From Ravibacter sp964562455 (GTDB lineage: Bacteria > Bacteroidota > Bacteroidia > Cytophagales > Spirosomataceae), in the NCBI GenBank assembly GCA_964562455.1, contig CAZLTN010000005.1:1-64000 (forward strand): a stretch of DNA of 64,000 nucleotides, in the 5' to 3' direction. Below are positions 44,614 through 53,731 of the stretch, piece by piece (position 1 is the first letter of the stretch; every line of letters begins with the position of its first letter). The notes below the pieces were generated by a model. The model was not told where the DNA came from. It saw only the letters and a program-made list of their open reading frames with translations, and searched no databases. The position numbers and the translations under genes were made by a program.

Positions 44614-45051
44614 ATGTATTATCCTCAGATTGCTAAGAGCTTTACCCGGAACGCCTGTATTGCCTTTTTCTTCATGCTGGGCGTCCTTATCCTGCCTGCA
44701 ACCGGATACGCTCAATTTTCAAGGGACCGGGAAGAACTGACGACAAAGGAAGATGTCCGCAAGCCGGCCAGGCTGAACAACAGGAATTTCCAGAAAAATC
44801 TCGAAACCTATGCTTCGCAACTGGATCTAACTTCCAGACAGGTAAAAAAGCTTAACCGGATCGAACGGAAATACACACGTAAGGAAACAAAGCTTGCGCG
44901 GAAGCCTTCTACGAAAAAGAAAGAAATAAGGGCTGTTCAGAAAGAAAAGAGAGAGCGGATGATCGCCGTCCTGGATTACGAGCAGCAGCAAAAACTCCAG
45001 AAGCTTTCCCAAAAAAACAACTTCTGGGATATATTCAGAGCAAGGAACTGA
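44614..45051 (+). CDS. Secreted LTxxQ-like (Spy/CpxP-type) basic protein
   Basis: The 145-residue protein has a signal peptide (residues ~1-33, ending TGYAQ) and a helical Lys/Arg-rich mature part. Two LTxxQ-like motifs are visible (LDLTSRQVKKLNRI and LDYEQQQKLQKL), as in Spy/CpxP periplasmic chaperone-type proteins. It follows the TonB-type barrel by 74 bases and may be co-transcribed. Assignment rests on motif pattern only. Confidence 0.65.
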   Translation: MYYPQIAKSFTRNACIAFFFMLGVLILPATGYAQFSRDREELTTKEDVRKPARLNNRNFQKNLETYASQLDLTSRQVKKLNRIERKYTRKETKLARKPSTKKKEIRAVQKEKRERMIAVLDYEQQQKLQKLSQKNNFWDIFRARN

Positions 45052-45060
45052 CCGCTCCTG

Positions 45061-45783
45061 TTACCCTTTGCGAATGCGGTACCGCAGCAGCACCCACAAC
45101 ACCAGGTAAAGCATCCCCAGTAAAAGCCCGAACTCGAAAGTGAGCAAAATAGCCGTTTTCTCGCTGATACTGGTCACTACTGCATTCAAAAGCTCTACGG
45201 GGTTCCGGAGTATGTCCCAGCTGTTCCACCGCTCGATACGCCCAAGGTAAATACCGTAACCGGCCAGGGGCAACGAAAAAATCAAAAGTATGTTCCCTAT
45301 TTTGTTGCCAAAAACCGTCAGCCAGGCATGATGGATCCAGTACAACGAGATCAGGCCGTTAATCAGGCTTACCTGGGCATAATAAAACAACATGATCGTG
45401 TCATGCCAGGTAAGGTTGCTTCCATAATCCACCGAAAGATGGATGAGGTCGGTGATCATATAAGGGGCATTAGGAAAAAACAGCAGCCATACAAAGCTTA
45501 ACAGCGCGGTGACCAAACGCCTTCCGGGGAAGGCACGGGAATGCACGCGGGCAGCATAAGCAATTAACAGCGGGATCCAGCTCAGGAACAAGTTCCAGTC
45601 CATGGAAAAATCGACCGCCTCACTATACTGTATCCGTATAAGATGATAAACTACGGCAGCCAGGCTCAGGATCAGCAGCAGCAACAGCGCCACGACTCCT
45701 TCTATGGTCACTGCAGATTTCCTGTTACGGTTGTAATCTATTCTCGTAAGTTTGTATTTCGGAAATAACAACGTTGTACTCAT
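45061..45783 (-). CDS. DUF1361 membrane protein
   Basis: The integral membrane protein has about 240 residues from ATG 45783, with six or seven helices. The family segments FLSWIPLLIAYAARV, LLFFPNAPYMITDLIHLS and YYAQVSLINGLISLYWIHH are present, together with YGIYLGRIERWNSWDI, the DUF1361 hallmark. The function is unknown. There is no clear operon link. Confidence 0.88.
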   Translation of the reverse strand: MSTTLLFPKYKLTRIDYNRNRKSAVTIEGVVALLLLLILSLAAVVYHLIRIQYSEAVDFSMDWNLFLSWIPLLIAYAARVHSRAFPGRRLVTALLSFVWLLFFPNAPYMITDLIHLSVDYGSNLTWHDTIMLFYYAQVSLINGLISLYWIHHAWLTVFGNKIGNILLIFSLPLAGYGIYLGRIERWNSWDILRNPVELLNAVVTSISEKTAILLTFEFGLLLGMLYLVLWVLLRYRIRKG

Positions 45784-45855
45784 TTTGAATTTGAATTCAT
45801 ACAACATAACGTAAATTTCCACCCGGGTGGTATGAAGGGAAGGGGCCGGAGAAGA

Positions 45856-47583
45856 TTAGTTGCCGGCTATACCGTCCAGCGAAACCCAGGTATTACCCTG
45901 GTATTTTCTGACGGAGAAAATAGCGTTTTCGCGTGTGCTCCTGTAATCAAAACCGCCTAGCAGATAACCCTGCCTGTCGCTGTACCGGTTCTGGGTAATA
46001 CCCTCGCCTACCTTGTCTTTGAATTTATCCAGCTTCCTGCCGAAGAACAGGAGATGGTCATAGCCCAGGTACGAATACACGGAAGGAAGGGTATTATTAG
46101 CCTGGTAATATTCGTATTGAAAGGTTTTGACATCCTTTCTTTCGTAATCGATAAAGTCGGTATCCAGGAGATACACTTCTCTTCCGAAGACAGAAAAGTC
46201 GGTATTGTACCGGTCAAAGCCGGTTGCAGTCGCTACCAGCGGCGTACGCTCATATCCCGCCCCGCGCATGAGGTTTAAAAAAGCGCGGCCCGCCCTCGGA
46301 TCGGTAGAAAACAGGGCGACATGTGTTGCGCCTGTTGCTCCGTTGTTCATCAATACTGGGGCTATGGCTTCGGATGTGGCGCCTAAGCGCACGCTTCCCA
46401 GGACCTGGCCGTTCATAGCTTTTATTTCCTCGGCATAGTAAACTGCCAGCGCCGAATCTTTCGACGACTCTCCATAATATATCATCGCCTTCACTGCCGG
46501 GTCAATACTTCTGGCGACCTGGGCCAGTTGCCTGGCCTGCATGGAGAGGCTGGCGTGGGCCAGGAAATACCGGGGATACCGGTCCGTCAGCAGCTTCGAA
46601 TCGGTCGATAGCGGATTTATTACCGGAACACCTGTTTTACGTGAATATTCGGCAGCTTCTTCACTGGTTTCGGGATGCAGCGGTCCCAAGATCAGATCGG
46701 CGCTTTTAAAGTCCTCCGTATTCGTAAGGTTGCTGACCGAATTCTTTATATTGCTTATATCATAGGCATTCAGCCGTACATCTATATTTTCCTTCTTCAA
46801 TTGCTTCTGAGCCAGCAAAAGCCCCTGGTAATAATCGAAAACGTACTGGTTGCTGCGGTTCCTGCTGGCCGGGTCGAAAGAGTCGATACGATAGGGAAGC
46901 AGGACAGCAACATTATGGTATTTCTTGTCTGCCGACTCACGCCTGCCTGTCCTTTTTTCCTCTTTCTGCTCCACCGGCGCTACCAATTCATTTGCTGACA
47001 ACTTAAAGCGAGACGCCAGGCTCCTTGCAAGTTCCTCGTCGGATTTATTGGGCGGCGTATGGTTATTGATTCCCTTGACAAGATAGCTTGCCACTATACG
47101 GTCATCGGGGAACTGCTTATGCAGGCCTTTTAAGGTAGCAACCTCTTTTACCTCAGCCAGGTAACGCTGTTTAAGCCCACCGACATCCTTCTGAAAAGCA
47201 GATGTCGAGATCCTGTTGAGATAATCCAGCCCACGATAGTAATTCTTGAGTTTAAAGTTCAGAACGCCGGCCAGGTAATACACTTCATCCTTCTGGGCCC
47301 AGTTGGGATACCTGCTGATCAGTTGCTGCAGCATGTTCCAGCCTTCTTTATCCTTATCCGTCCTCTCGGCGGCATTTGCATAAAAATAGTGGGCATACAT
47401 GCTCCGCTCCTGGTTGGTATAATCTTTTGCAAGCACCGAAAAACCGGTCATCGCCTTGTCATACCGCTCCTGTTTAAAAGCCTGCAGCGCCTCATTGAAG
47501 GCTGCATCGCCTTTATTTTTCAGTTGTGCTGCAGACGACCCTGCCCATAGCAGGAACAAAATTATACCCAAAAATCTGTTCAT
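45856..47583 (-). CDS. Periplasmic binding-protein/PBP activator-like protein with TPR-like N-terminus
   Basis: From ATG 47583 the 575-residue protein has a signal peptide (MNRFLGIILFLLWAGSSAAQ). A TPR-like region (~residues 20-170) carries FNEALQAFKQERYDKAMTGF and YYLAGVLNFKLKNYYRGLDY. A type I periplasmic-binding fold (Peripla_BP_6) starts at NVAVLLPYRIDSF and contains ADLILGPLHPETSEEAAEYS and VYSYLGYDHLLFF. This architecture resembles LpoA-type penicillin-binding-protein activators and substrate-binding LppC proteins. It is 25 bases downstream of yidC. Confidence 0.82.
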   Translation of the reverse strand: MNRFLGIILFLLWAGSSAAQLKNKGDAAFNEALQAFKQERYDKAMTGFSVLAKDYTNQERSMYAHYFYANAAERTDKDKEGWNMLQQLISRYPNWAQKDEVYYLAGVLNFKLKNYYRGLDYLNRISTSAFQKDVGGLKQRYLAEVKEVATLKGLHKQFPDDRIVASYLVKGINNHTPPNKSDEELARSLASRFKLSANELVAPVEQKEEKRTGRRESADKKYHNVAVLLPYRIDSFDPASRNRSNQYVFDYYQGLLLAQKQLKKENIDVRLNAYDISNIKNSVSNLTNTEDFKSADLILGPLHPETSEEAAEYSRKTGVPVINPLSTDSKLLTDRYPRYFLAHASLSMQARQLAQVARSIDPAVKAMIYYGESSKDSALAVYYAEEIKAMNGQVLGSVRLGATSEAIAPVLMNNGATGATHVALFSTDPRAGRAFLNLMRGAGYERTPLVATATGFDRYNTDFSVFGREVYLLDTDFIDYERKDVKTFQYEYYQANNTLPSVYSYLGYDHLLFFGRKLDKFKDKVGEGITQNRYSDRQGYLLGGFDYRSTRENAIFSVRKYQGNTWVSLDGIAGN

Positions 47584-47608
47584 TTCCGATCTTGGTTCTA
47601 AGCAGGTA

Positions 47609-49438
47609 CTATTTTTTTCTTCCCGTTTTGCGCTGCGCTTCCTCCTGCTTCTTTTTTGCCTCTTCAGCCGCCTGCAGGGACTTTTCGATGTAGTCTCTGA
47701 ATTTCGACTGCTTCTGGGGTTTTTCCTTAAATTTCCTGCGATTGCTGTCCAGGATTTCCCGGATTTTACCATCGTCGACCATCCTCCTGATAATCAGTTG
47801 CTGGACAATCGTGACTAGGTTCGATACAAAGTAATAGAAAGTAAGCCCCGCGGGAAAGGAGTTCAGGAAAAACATAAACATGACCGGCATCACGTAGCTC
47901 AGGTACTTCATATTGATAGGTCCCGGCTGTGCTGGCGTCATCTGGTTACTGTAATAGGCATATCCGATACTGGATACGGTCATTAGCACAGTAAACAGGC
48001 TGAGATGGTTTCCGTAAAAAGGAATTGTGAAAGGAAACTTCAGAAAGGCATCATAGGTAGAAAGATCTTTTGCCCACAGGAAAGACTGCTGGCGAAGCTC
48101 GATCAGGTTGGGAAACAGAAAGAAAAGCGAAAGCAATATCGGCATGGTAGCAAGAACCGGTATACATCCGCTCAGGGGACTCACGCCCACCTGCTGATAA
48201 AGCTTCATCTGCTCCTGCTGCTGCTTGGCCATATCCTCCGGGTACTTGTTCCTGATCTCCTCAATTTCCGGCGACAGGACCTTCATCTTGGCCATACTCA
48301 CATACGACTTGTATGTAAGAGGCATGAGTATAAGCTTGACAATCAGAACAAGGCAGATAATCAGCAGGCCGTAGTTCGAGATAAACCGCTCGAGGAAATT
48401 AAACAACGGAACAAGGAAATACTTGTTGATAGGCTTCAGGAACGCGTAACCCAGGTACACATTCTGATCAAAATTCTCGGCACCTACACGCTCAACCACA
48501 TGATAGTCATTCGGCCCGAAATAATACTGGAAATTTGCCTTACCCTTCTGGATATCGGATACAGGCACGGCGGTTTCCACGTTAACGGTTTTGACAACTT
48601 CCAGATCTGCCGGGTTGACTTTACTGGTTGCGGTAAAGGCCGGGAAGGGAGCATCTTTGGCAATCAGCCCCGCAAGGAAATACTTATGCTTGATGGTGAA
48701 CCATTTTACCGGCTCCTTGGAAGTTTCTTCCAGAGTACCATCTGCAGAAATCCCCAGGTCTTCAAGTTCATCGGTATAGTAGTTGACATTCACTACCTTC
48801 CGGTTCTCCTGCATATCGTTCTCCAACTGAAGCATGTCGTTGGTCCATGCAAACCTCAGGGATTTATCGTATTGTCCGGCGCCTGAAGAAGACCTGATGC
48901 TGTAATCCATAAGGTAGCCCGCCCCGCGGATCAGGTACGACTGCTCCACCCATTGATTGTTGGGAAGCATGTGCCTGAAATTAAGGCTTAGCGAATCCCC
49001 TTCCCCGAGCTCCACTTCCCCTTTTTTCTCCGATTCAAAATAGGAATTGGCCAGGTTCAGCGTACCGGATTCCAGCGGGAATTCAAGTTGGTAACGGTTA
49101 TGCCCCTCTGCTATAAGAAACAGATCCTTTTGATCGTAAGTTTTATAGCCGTTCAGTTTCAGCTCTTTAATAACCCCTCCTTTTTCGGTAAAAACCACCT
49201 GGAAATCCTTGGTTTTAACCTTTATATCGGAGAAGGTAACAGGAACGGGTCTGAGACTATCCCCCTCCTGTACTGTCACCGGGTCGGTAAGTGCCTGACC
49301 GGTTTCACCGGTGGTTGTATCTGCTACCTGTTGGGAAGTTTCCTGAACAACCTGTTGTTCGGGCGCAGGTACCAGGTAGGTGTACCCGATCAGCATTAAA
49401 AAAATAAGTACTATTCCTATAATTTGGTTTCTATCCAT
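47609..49438 (-). CDS. yidC: Membrane protein insertase YidC
   Basis: The 609-residue protein starts MDRNQIIGIVLIFLMLIGYT. A large periplasmic beta-domain (~residues 60-340) follows, and the 60KD_IMP domain has FISNYGLLIICLVLIVKLIL, YKSYVSMAKMKVLSPEIEEI and GVSPLSGCIPVLATMPILLS. The tail is positively charged. It inserts membrane proteins with or without Sec. It lies downstream of pyrG on the same strand, 134 bases apart, and upstream of the PBP-activator-like gene. Confidence 0.96.
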   Translation of the reverse strand: MDRNQIIGIVLIFLMLIGYTYLVPAPEQQVVQETSQQVADTTTGETGQALTDPVTVQEGDSLRPVPVTFSDIKVKTKDFQVVFTEKGGVIKELKLNGYKTYDQKDLFLIAEGHNRYQLEFPLESGTLNLANSYFESEKKGEVELGEGDSLSLNFRHMLPNNQWVEQSYLIRGAGYLMDYSIRSSSGAGQYDKSLRFAWTNDMLQLENDMQENRKVVNVNYYTDELEDLGISADGTLEETSKEPVKWFTIKHKYFLAGLIAKDAPFPAFTATSKVNPADLEVVKTVNVETAVPVSDIQKGKANFQYYFGPNDYHVVERVGAENFDQNVYLGYAFLKPINKYFLVPLFNFLERFISNYGLLIICLVLIVKLILMPLTYKSYVSMAKMKVLSPEIEEIRNKYPEDMAKQQQEQMKLYQQVGVSPLSGCIPVLATMPILLSLFFLFPNLIELRQQSFLWAKDLSTYDAFLKFPFTIPFYGNHLSLFTVLMTVSSIGYAYYSNQMTPAQPGPINMKYLSYVMPVMFMFFLNSFPAGLTFYYFVSNLVTIVQQLIIRRMVDDGKIREILDSNRRKFKEKPQKQSKFRDYIEKSLQAAEEAKKKQEEAQRKTGRKK

Positions 49439-49572
49439 TTAATTTAACCTGATTAAACCCCTCATTCGGCAGCCACTGAATACTACGTCACTTAACAAGG
49501 AGGCAAAATTACACTATTTTTGATATTCTTCCGGGCCTGCTTTTCTCGTCCTGCTCCTGCCCGGCTCTTTAC

Positions 49573-51213
49573 TTATTTGGAAAGCTTTCTGAGATGATGC
49601 TCCAGAGCGTGTTTTACAAAGCTTACAAACAGCGGGTGAGGGTTCAGCACGGTACTTTTCAGCTCCGGGTGAAACTGTACGCCGATAAAGAACGGGTGAT
49701 TCTCAAGCTCTACTATTTCGACAAGGTTATTATCCGGATTCACCCCGGCAGCCTTCATACCGGCCTTTTCAAACTGGTCGAGATAGGCATTATTGAATTC
49801 GTAACGGTGGCGGTGGCGCTCTGAAATATTTTGTTTCCCGTAAATGCCAAGCGCCAGCGACCCTTTCCTGAGTTTACAGTTAAATGCCCCCAGGCGCATG
49901 GTCCCTCCTTTATTGGTCACATTTTTCTGATCCTCCATCAGTGAAATTACCGGGTCCGGTGTTTTATCATTCATTTCCACAGAATGCGCTTCAGTAAGCC
50001 CCAGCACATTCCTGGCAAATTCTATCACCGCCATTTGCATACCCAGGCATATTCCGAAGAACGGGATCCCGTTTTCCCTGACATACCTGATAGCTTCTAT
50101 CTTTCCGTCGATCCCCCTTTCCCCGAAACCAGGCGCTACAAGCACACCGTCGAGATCCGAAAACAATTGCTCTACATTGTCTTTTTTGAGCGACTCCGAA
50201 TGGATCCATTCGATGACCACCTTCGTTTCGTTCATCGCCCCGGCGTGGATAAACGACTCTATGATCGACTTATAGGCGTCGCGGAGCTCTACGTATTTCC
50301 CCACCAGCCCGATCCTGATCGTATATTTGGGATATTTCAGCCGGGACAGGAAATTTTCCCAGTCTCTAAGGTCCGCATCTTTTTCCGAGTAAAGATCCAG
50401 CATGTACAAAGCGCGCTGATCGAGCCGCTCCTGGCGCATGAGCATCGGTACATCATAAATTGTCGGGGCGTCCATCGCCTCGATTACAGAGCTTTCCTGT
50501 ACATTACAAAATCTTGCGATCTTATTCCTGAGTTCATTGGGCAGATGATGTTCCGTTCTGCACACGAGTATGTCCGGCTGCAGACCGGCTTCGTTCATCA
50601 GCTTTACCGAATGCTGCGTAGGCTTTGTCTTGAGCTCGCCGGCAGAGGTAAGGTAAGGTATCAGCGTGAGGTGGACGATCAGCGTGTCCTGCTTTTCCAT
50701 CTCGAATTTGATCTGCCGCACCGTTTCGATAAAAGGCAGCGACTCGATATCACCTATACATCCGCCTATTTCGGTGATCACGATATCATACTCTCCGGTC
50801 TGTCCCAGAAGGAGCATATTCCGCTTTATCTCGTCGGTGATATGAGGAACCACCTGGACAGTTTTCCCAAGGTAGGCCCCTTCCCTTTCTTTCGTGATGA
50901 CATTATAATAAATGCGGCCGGTAGTTACGTTATTGGCCTGGGAAGTACTGACGTTAAGAAATCTTTCATAGTGCCCCAGGTCCAGGTCTGTCTCGGCGCC
51001 ATCATTCGTTACATAACACTCGCCATGTTCGTACGGATTCAGCGTACCCGGGTCAACATTAATATAAGGATCAAACTTTTGAATGGTAACCGAGAATCCC
51101 CGCGACTGGAGGAGCTTGGCTAATGAGGAGGCAATAATTCCTTTGCCCAAAGAAGATGTTACACCGCCCGTAACAAATATATACTTTGCGGTCTTTTGCT
51201 TTTCGGAAGCCAT
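49573..51213 (-). CDS. pyrG: CTP synthase
   Basis: The 546-residue enzyme begins KYIFVTGGVTSSLGKGIIAS, the synthetase-domain P-loop. Metal-binding TEIGGCIGDIESLPFIE follows. The glutaminase domain has VAPGFGERGIDGKIEA, the nucleophile in FFGICLGMQMAVIEFA and the His/Glu in FFIGVQFHPELKS. It makes CTP from UTP and glutamine in the cytoplasm. It is divergent from hslV across 89 bases. Confidence 0.97.
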   Translation of the reverse strand: MASEKQKTAKYIFVTGGVTSSLGKGIIASSLAKLLQSRGFSVTIQKFDPYINVDPGTLNPYEHGECYVTNDGAETDLDLGHYERFLNVSTSQANNVTTGRIYYNVITKEREGAYLGKTVQVVPHITDEIKRNMLLLGQTGEYDIVITEIGGCIGDIESLPFIETVRQIKFEMEKQDTLIVHLTLIPYLTSAGELKTKPTQHSVKLMNEAGLQPDILVCRTEHHLPNELRNKIARFCNVQESSVIEAMDAPTIYDVPMLMRQERLDQRALYMLDLYSEKDADLRDWENFLSRLKYPKYTIRIGLVGKYVELRDAYKSIIESFIHAGAMNETKVVIEWIHSESLKKDNVEQLFSDLDGVLVAPGFGERGIDGKIEAIRYVRENGIPFFGICLGMQMAVIEFARNVLGLTEAHSVEMNDKTPDPVISLMEDQKNVTNKGGTMRLGAFNCKLRKGSLALGIYGKQNISERHRHRYEFNNAYLDQFEKAGMKAAGVNPDNNLVEIVELENHPFFIGVQFHPELKSTVLNPHPLFVSFVKHALEHHLRKLSK

Positions 51214-51245
51214 CAGACGAATGCTATTATTTTGATTACGGGATA

Positions 51246-51253
51246 CAAAGTTA
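51246..51253 (-). promoter_or_regulatory. -7-like element upstream of pyrG
   Basis: TAACTTTG on the minus strand matches the Bacteroidota -7 consensus TAnnTTTG and would give a leader of about 27 bases. No clear TTTG lies at the right spacing upstream. Confidence 0.35.
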
Positions 51254-51302
51254 GGCTATTTTCGCTTATCATTGCTGCTCAGTTACCAGAATCATTTGCA
51301 AA

Positions 51303-51848
51303 ATGGCAAATCAGACAATCCATGCTACTACTGTGCTCGGGGTGCTTCACAACGGTACGGTTTCGGTGGGCGCAGACGGTCAGGCTACTATGGGAAATAC
51401 CGTAGCGAAAAGCAATGTCCAGAAAGTCAGAACACTTCAGAACGGAAAAATCCTGGCAGGCTTTGCGGGAAGCACCGCGGATGCTTTTACCCTCATCGAA
51501 AAATTTGAGGAAAAGCTCAACGCATTCGGCGGCAACATGAAACGGGGCGCCATAGAACTGGCCAAGGAATGGCGGACTGACCGTTACCTCAGGAAGCTTG
51601 AAGCGATGCTGATCGTAGCCAACGCTTCCGAAATTCTTATTATCTCGGGCACGGGCGATGTGCTGGAGCCCGAAAACGGGATTGCAGCGATAGGATCGGG
51701 CGGCAATTACGCACTATCGGCTGCGTCTGCTCTCAAAAAACATGCAAATCATCTTTCCGCAACTGAAATAGTGAGAGAAGGGCTGACCATAGCAGCGGAC
51801 CTGTGCATTTATACCAATCACAATTTTGTGATACAGGAGCTTCGCTAA
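51303..51848 (+). CDS. hslV: ATP-dependent protease subunit HslV
   Basis: The 181-residue N-terminal-nucleophile peptidase has a short propeptide (MANQTIHA) before the catalytic Thr in TTVLGVLHNGTVSVGADGQA. GNTVAKSNVQKVRTL and LAGFAGSTADAFTLIEKFEE follow, the usual HslV segments. It needs the HslU ATPase, which is not next to it here. It shares its upstream region with divergent pyrG. Confidence 0.95.
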   Translation: MANQTIHATTVLGVLHNGTVSVGADGQATMGNTVAKSNVQKVRTLQNGKILAGFAGSTADAFTLIEKFEEKLNAFGGNMKRGAIELAKEWRTDRYLRKLEAMLIVANASEILIISGTGDVLEPENGIAAIGSGGNYALSAASALKKHANHLSATEIVREGLTIAADLCIYTNHNFVIQELR

Positions 51849-51870
51849 AATCTTCGTTTTAGGTTTCGTC

Positions 51871-53628
51871 TTACCTGATCAGCACAAAATTACCGGTATG
51901 GACGATCAGGTAACCGTCATCTCTTTCCGCTATCACCTTGAAGGCGAAAGCCCCCGGGCTGACCGGCGTTCCTCGGTAGCTGCCATCCCAGCCATCGGCC
52001 GGACTCCCGGCCGGGAAATCTTCTTTCATATAAATTACCTCTCCCCAACGGTCATAAACGATAAACTTCCTGATAGTCCTGACACACGGCCGTGCCATTA
52101 TATAAAAGGTTTCATTGGCACCATCGCGGTCGGGAGTAAAAGCGCCGGGCAGGGTCACGTCGCACATCTGTACCAGGATCCTGTATTTTCTTTCGAGCGG
52201 ACACCGGTTGTCATCGGTAGAAGTAACGAGCTTGTAAACAGTACTTTTTTCAGGTCTGGCCTCCGCAACCGGGCAGTCCCGGCATGACAGCCCTTCGGAA
52301 GGAGTCCACGCTACCCGGTATGTTCCGGCAGGCGTTACGCTTCCATCCAACAGTATCCCCTCTCCCTGGACAATCACAAAAGACGAATCGGCAGAAACAT
52401 ATCTGAAGTCATCAACCGACACATGAGTTGTCACAACGCTGTCGCACAGTGCCCCCCTTTTGATGGTCACTACATAAGTGCCCGGCTCGGTTAAAAGGGA
52501 ATCCCCGACTTTCAGTCCCTGCCCTGCGCAGATCCTGGCAGCCTGCTCGCGATATACGGTCTTGTTAACTTTCAGGTCCAGGTACACTGTGCTGTCGCAG
52601 AGTGAGGTCGAACGGACCTTCCGCATATAGCTTCCAGGTTCAAAATAAGTGGTATCCCCGACTGTAACACCCATCCCCTCGCACACATTCTCAGTCAGCC
52701 TGACTTCCATTGCACGGTACTCCAGCTTGTATGCCAGCCGGACCATACAGCTTTCATCCAGGCTCGAATATGGAAGTAATTTCACCTCGTATTGATCGCC
52801 GGGCCGACCAGGTACTTTATTAATTTCACCGGTAGCTCCGTTACTCCATTCATATTTTGCAAAACCGGCAGGTGCTTTTAAAGCCGCCATCCCGTTTTCG
52901 TCAGGACATCCCGATACCATTCCGATCTCCGACCTGAAACACTCCGCATCAAAATAGGCGTAGCCGAAATGCCCTCTTTGCGTACACCCATGAACCGTCA
53001 CTACTATCGTGAGGAGCTTGCCGATACTGTTCCTCAGGTCGACCGCCCCTTTGGTCCAGTTCCTGTACTGGAGATCGCCTTGGGATTTAAAACCGTTAAC
53101 AGTATTCGTACCTTCCAGTTGAATATCATAACTACTGCAGGGCAACTCGTTTCCCAACTCGTCAAAAATCAGGATATTAAATCCCGGCTTCTGGTAGGAA
53201 GCGTGACTGATCCCGCCGTTGCCTGCGGTATTCTGCAGAATAACGGCAAACTGGTACTGGAAAAGAGAATTATCGGCCGTAACCTGGTATTGCGTGGAAA
53301 TCCTGGTAAACCTCGTACCGGTCGTAGTGTTGCCAATCCGGATAGAATGATTGCTACCGGGCGCTACCATCGGGATCGCTTCATCCCGGATTTTAGGATC
53401 ATTACCGTCCGATAATTTTGTAATATAATGCTCGCTATCACGCGTTCCCGTTACTTCATTAACAAAAATAGTCTTCTGGTTCTGGTCAGTAACTGTTCCG
53501 TAAGTCAGCTTCCAACCGGTCGTAGTGCCGGTTTCGAAGCCTATATTATCACATTGCGCCTGCAACCGGCTACTTATGAAATAAAGCTGAAATATTACCA
53601 GACAAACAATGCTGTACAGTTTTTTCAT
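51871..53628 (-). CDS. Secreted protein with T9SS type B (gliding-motility) sorting domain
   Basis: The 585-residue protein has a signal peptide (MKKLYSIVCLVIFQLYFISS). A jelly-roll-like N-terminal domain follows, then repeated segments containing LCDSTVYLDLKVNKTVY, and a CHU_C type B sorting domain (LPGAFTPDRDGANETFYI ... KFIVYDRWGEVIY ... GAFAFKVIAE). It is exported by type IX secretion. Paired cysteine-rich repeats (VCEGMGVTVGDTTYFEPGSY, ICAGQGLKVGDSLLTEPGTY) suggest an adhesin-like surface protein. The ligand is unknown. Confidence 0.88.
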   Translation of the reverse strand: MKKLYSIVCLVIFQLYFISSRLQAQCDNIGFETGTTTGWKLTYGTVTDQNQKTIFVNEVTGTRDSEHYITKLSDGNDPKIRDEAIPMVAPGSNHSIRIGNTTTGTRFTRISTQYQVTADNSLFQYQFAVILQNTAGNGGISHASYQKPGFNILIFDELGNELPCSSYDIQLEGTNTVNGFKSQGDLQYRNWTKGAVDLRNSIGKLLTIVVTVHGCTQRGHFGYAYFDAECFRSEIGMVSGCPDENGMAALKAPAGFAKYEWSNGATGEINKVPGRPGDQYEVKLLPYSSLDESCMVRLAYKLEYRAMEVRLTENVCEGMGVTVGDTTYFEPGSYMRKVRSTSLCDSTVYLDLKVNKTVYREQAARICAGQGLKVGDSLLTEPGTYVVTIKRGALCDSVVTTHVSVDDFRYVSADSSFVIVQGEGILLDGSVTPAGTYRVAWTPSEGLSCRDCPVAEARPEKSTVYKLVTSTDDNRCPLERKYRILVQMCDVTLPGAFTPDRDGANETFYIMARPCVRTIRKFIVYDRWGEVIYMKEDFPAGSPADGWDGSYRGTPVSPGAFAFKVIAERDDGYLIVHTGNFVLIR

Positions 53629-53731
53629 GACAAGAGAACATTACCTGCTTTCAGGTGCTATACGCAGCCCTGTTTCGCGCTGTTGCAAAAGCAGGTAATA
53701 TCCTCTCGCCGTAAAGATTCCTGTACTTCCT

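Noticed and set aside
47584..47772. N-terminal extension of the PBP-activator-like ORF
   Set aside because: It is the yidC 3' end read in another frame; the signal peptide begins at 47583.
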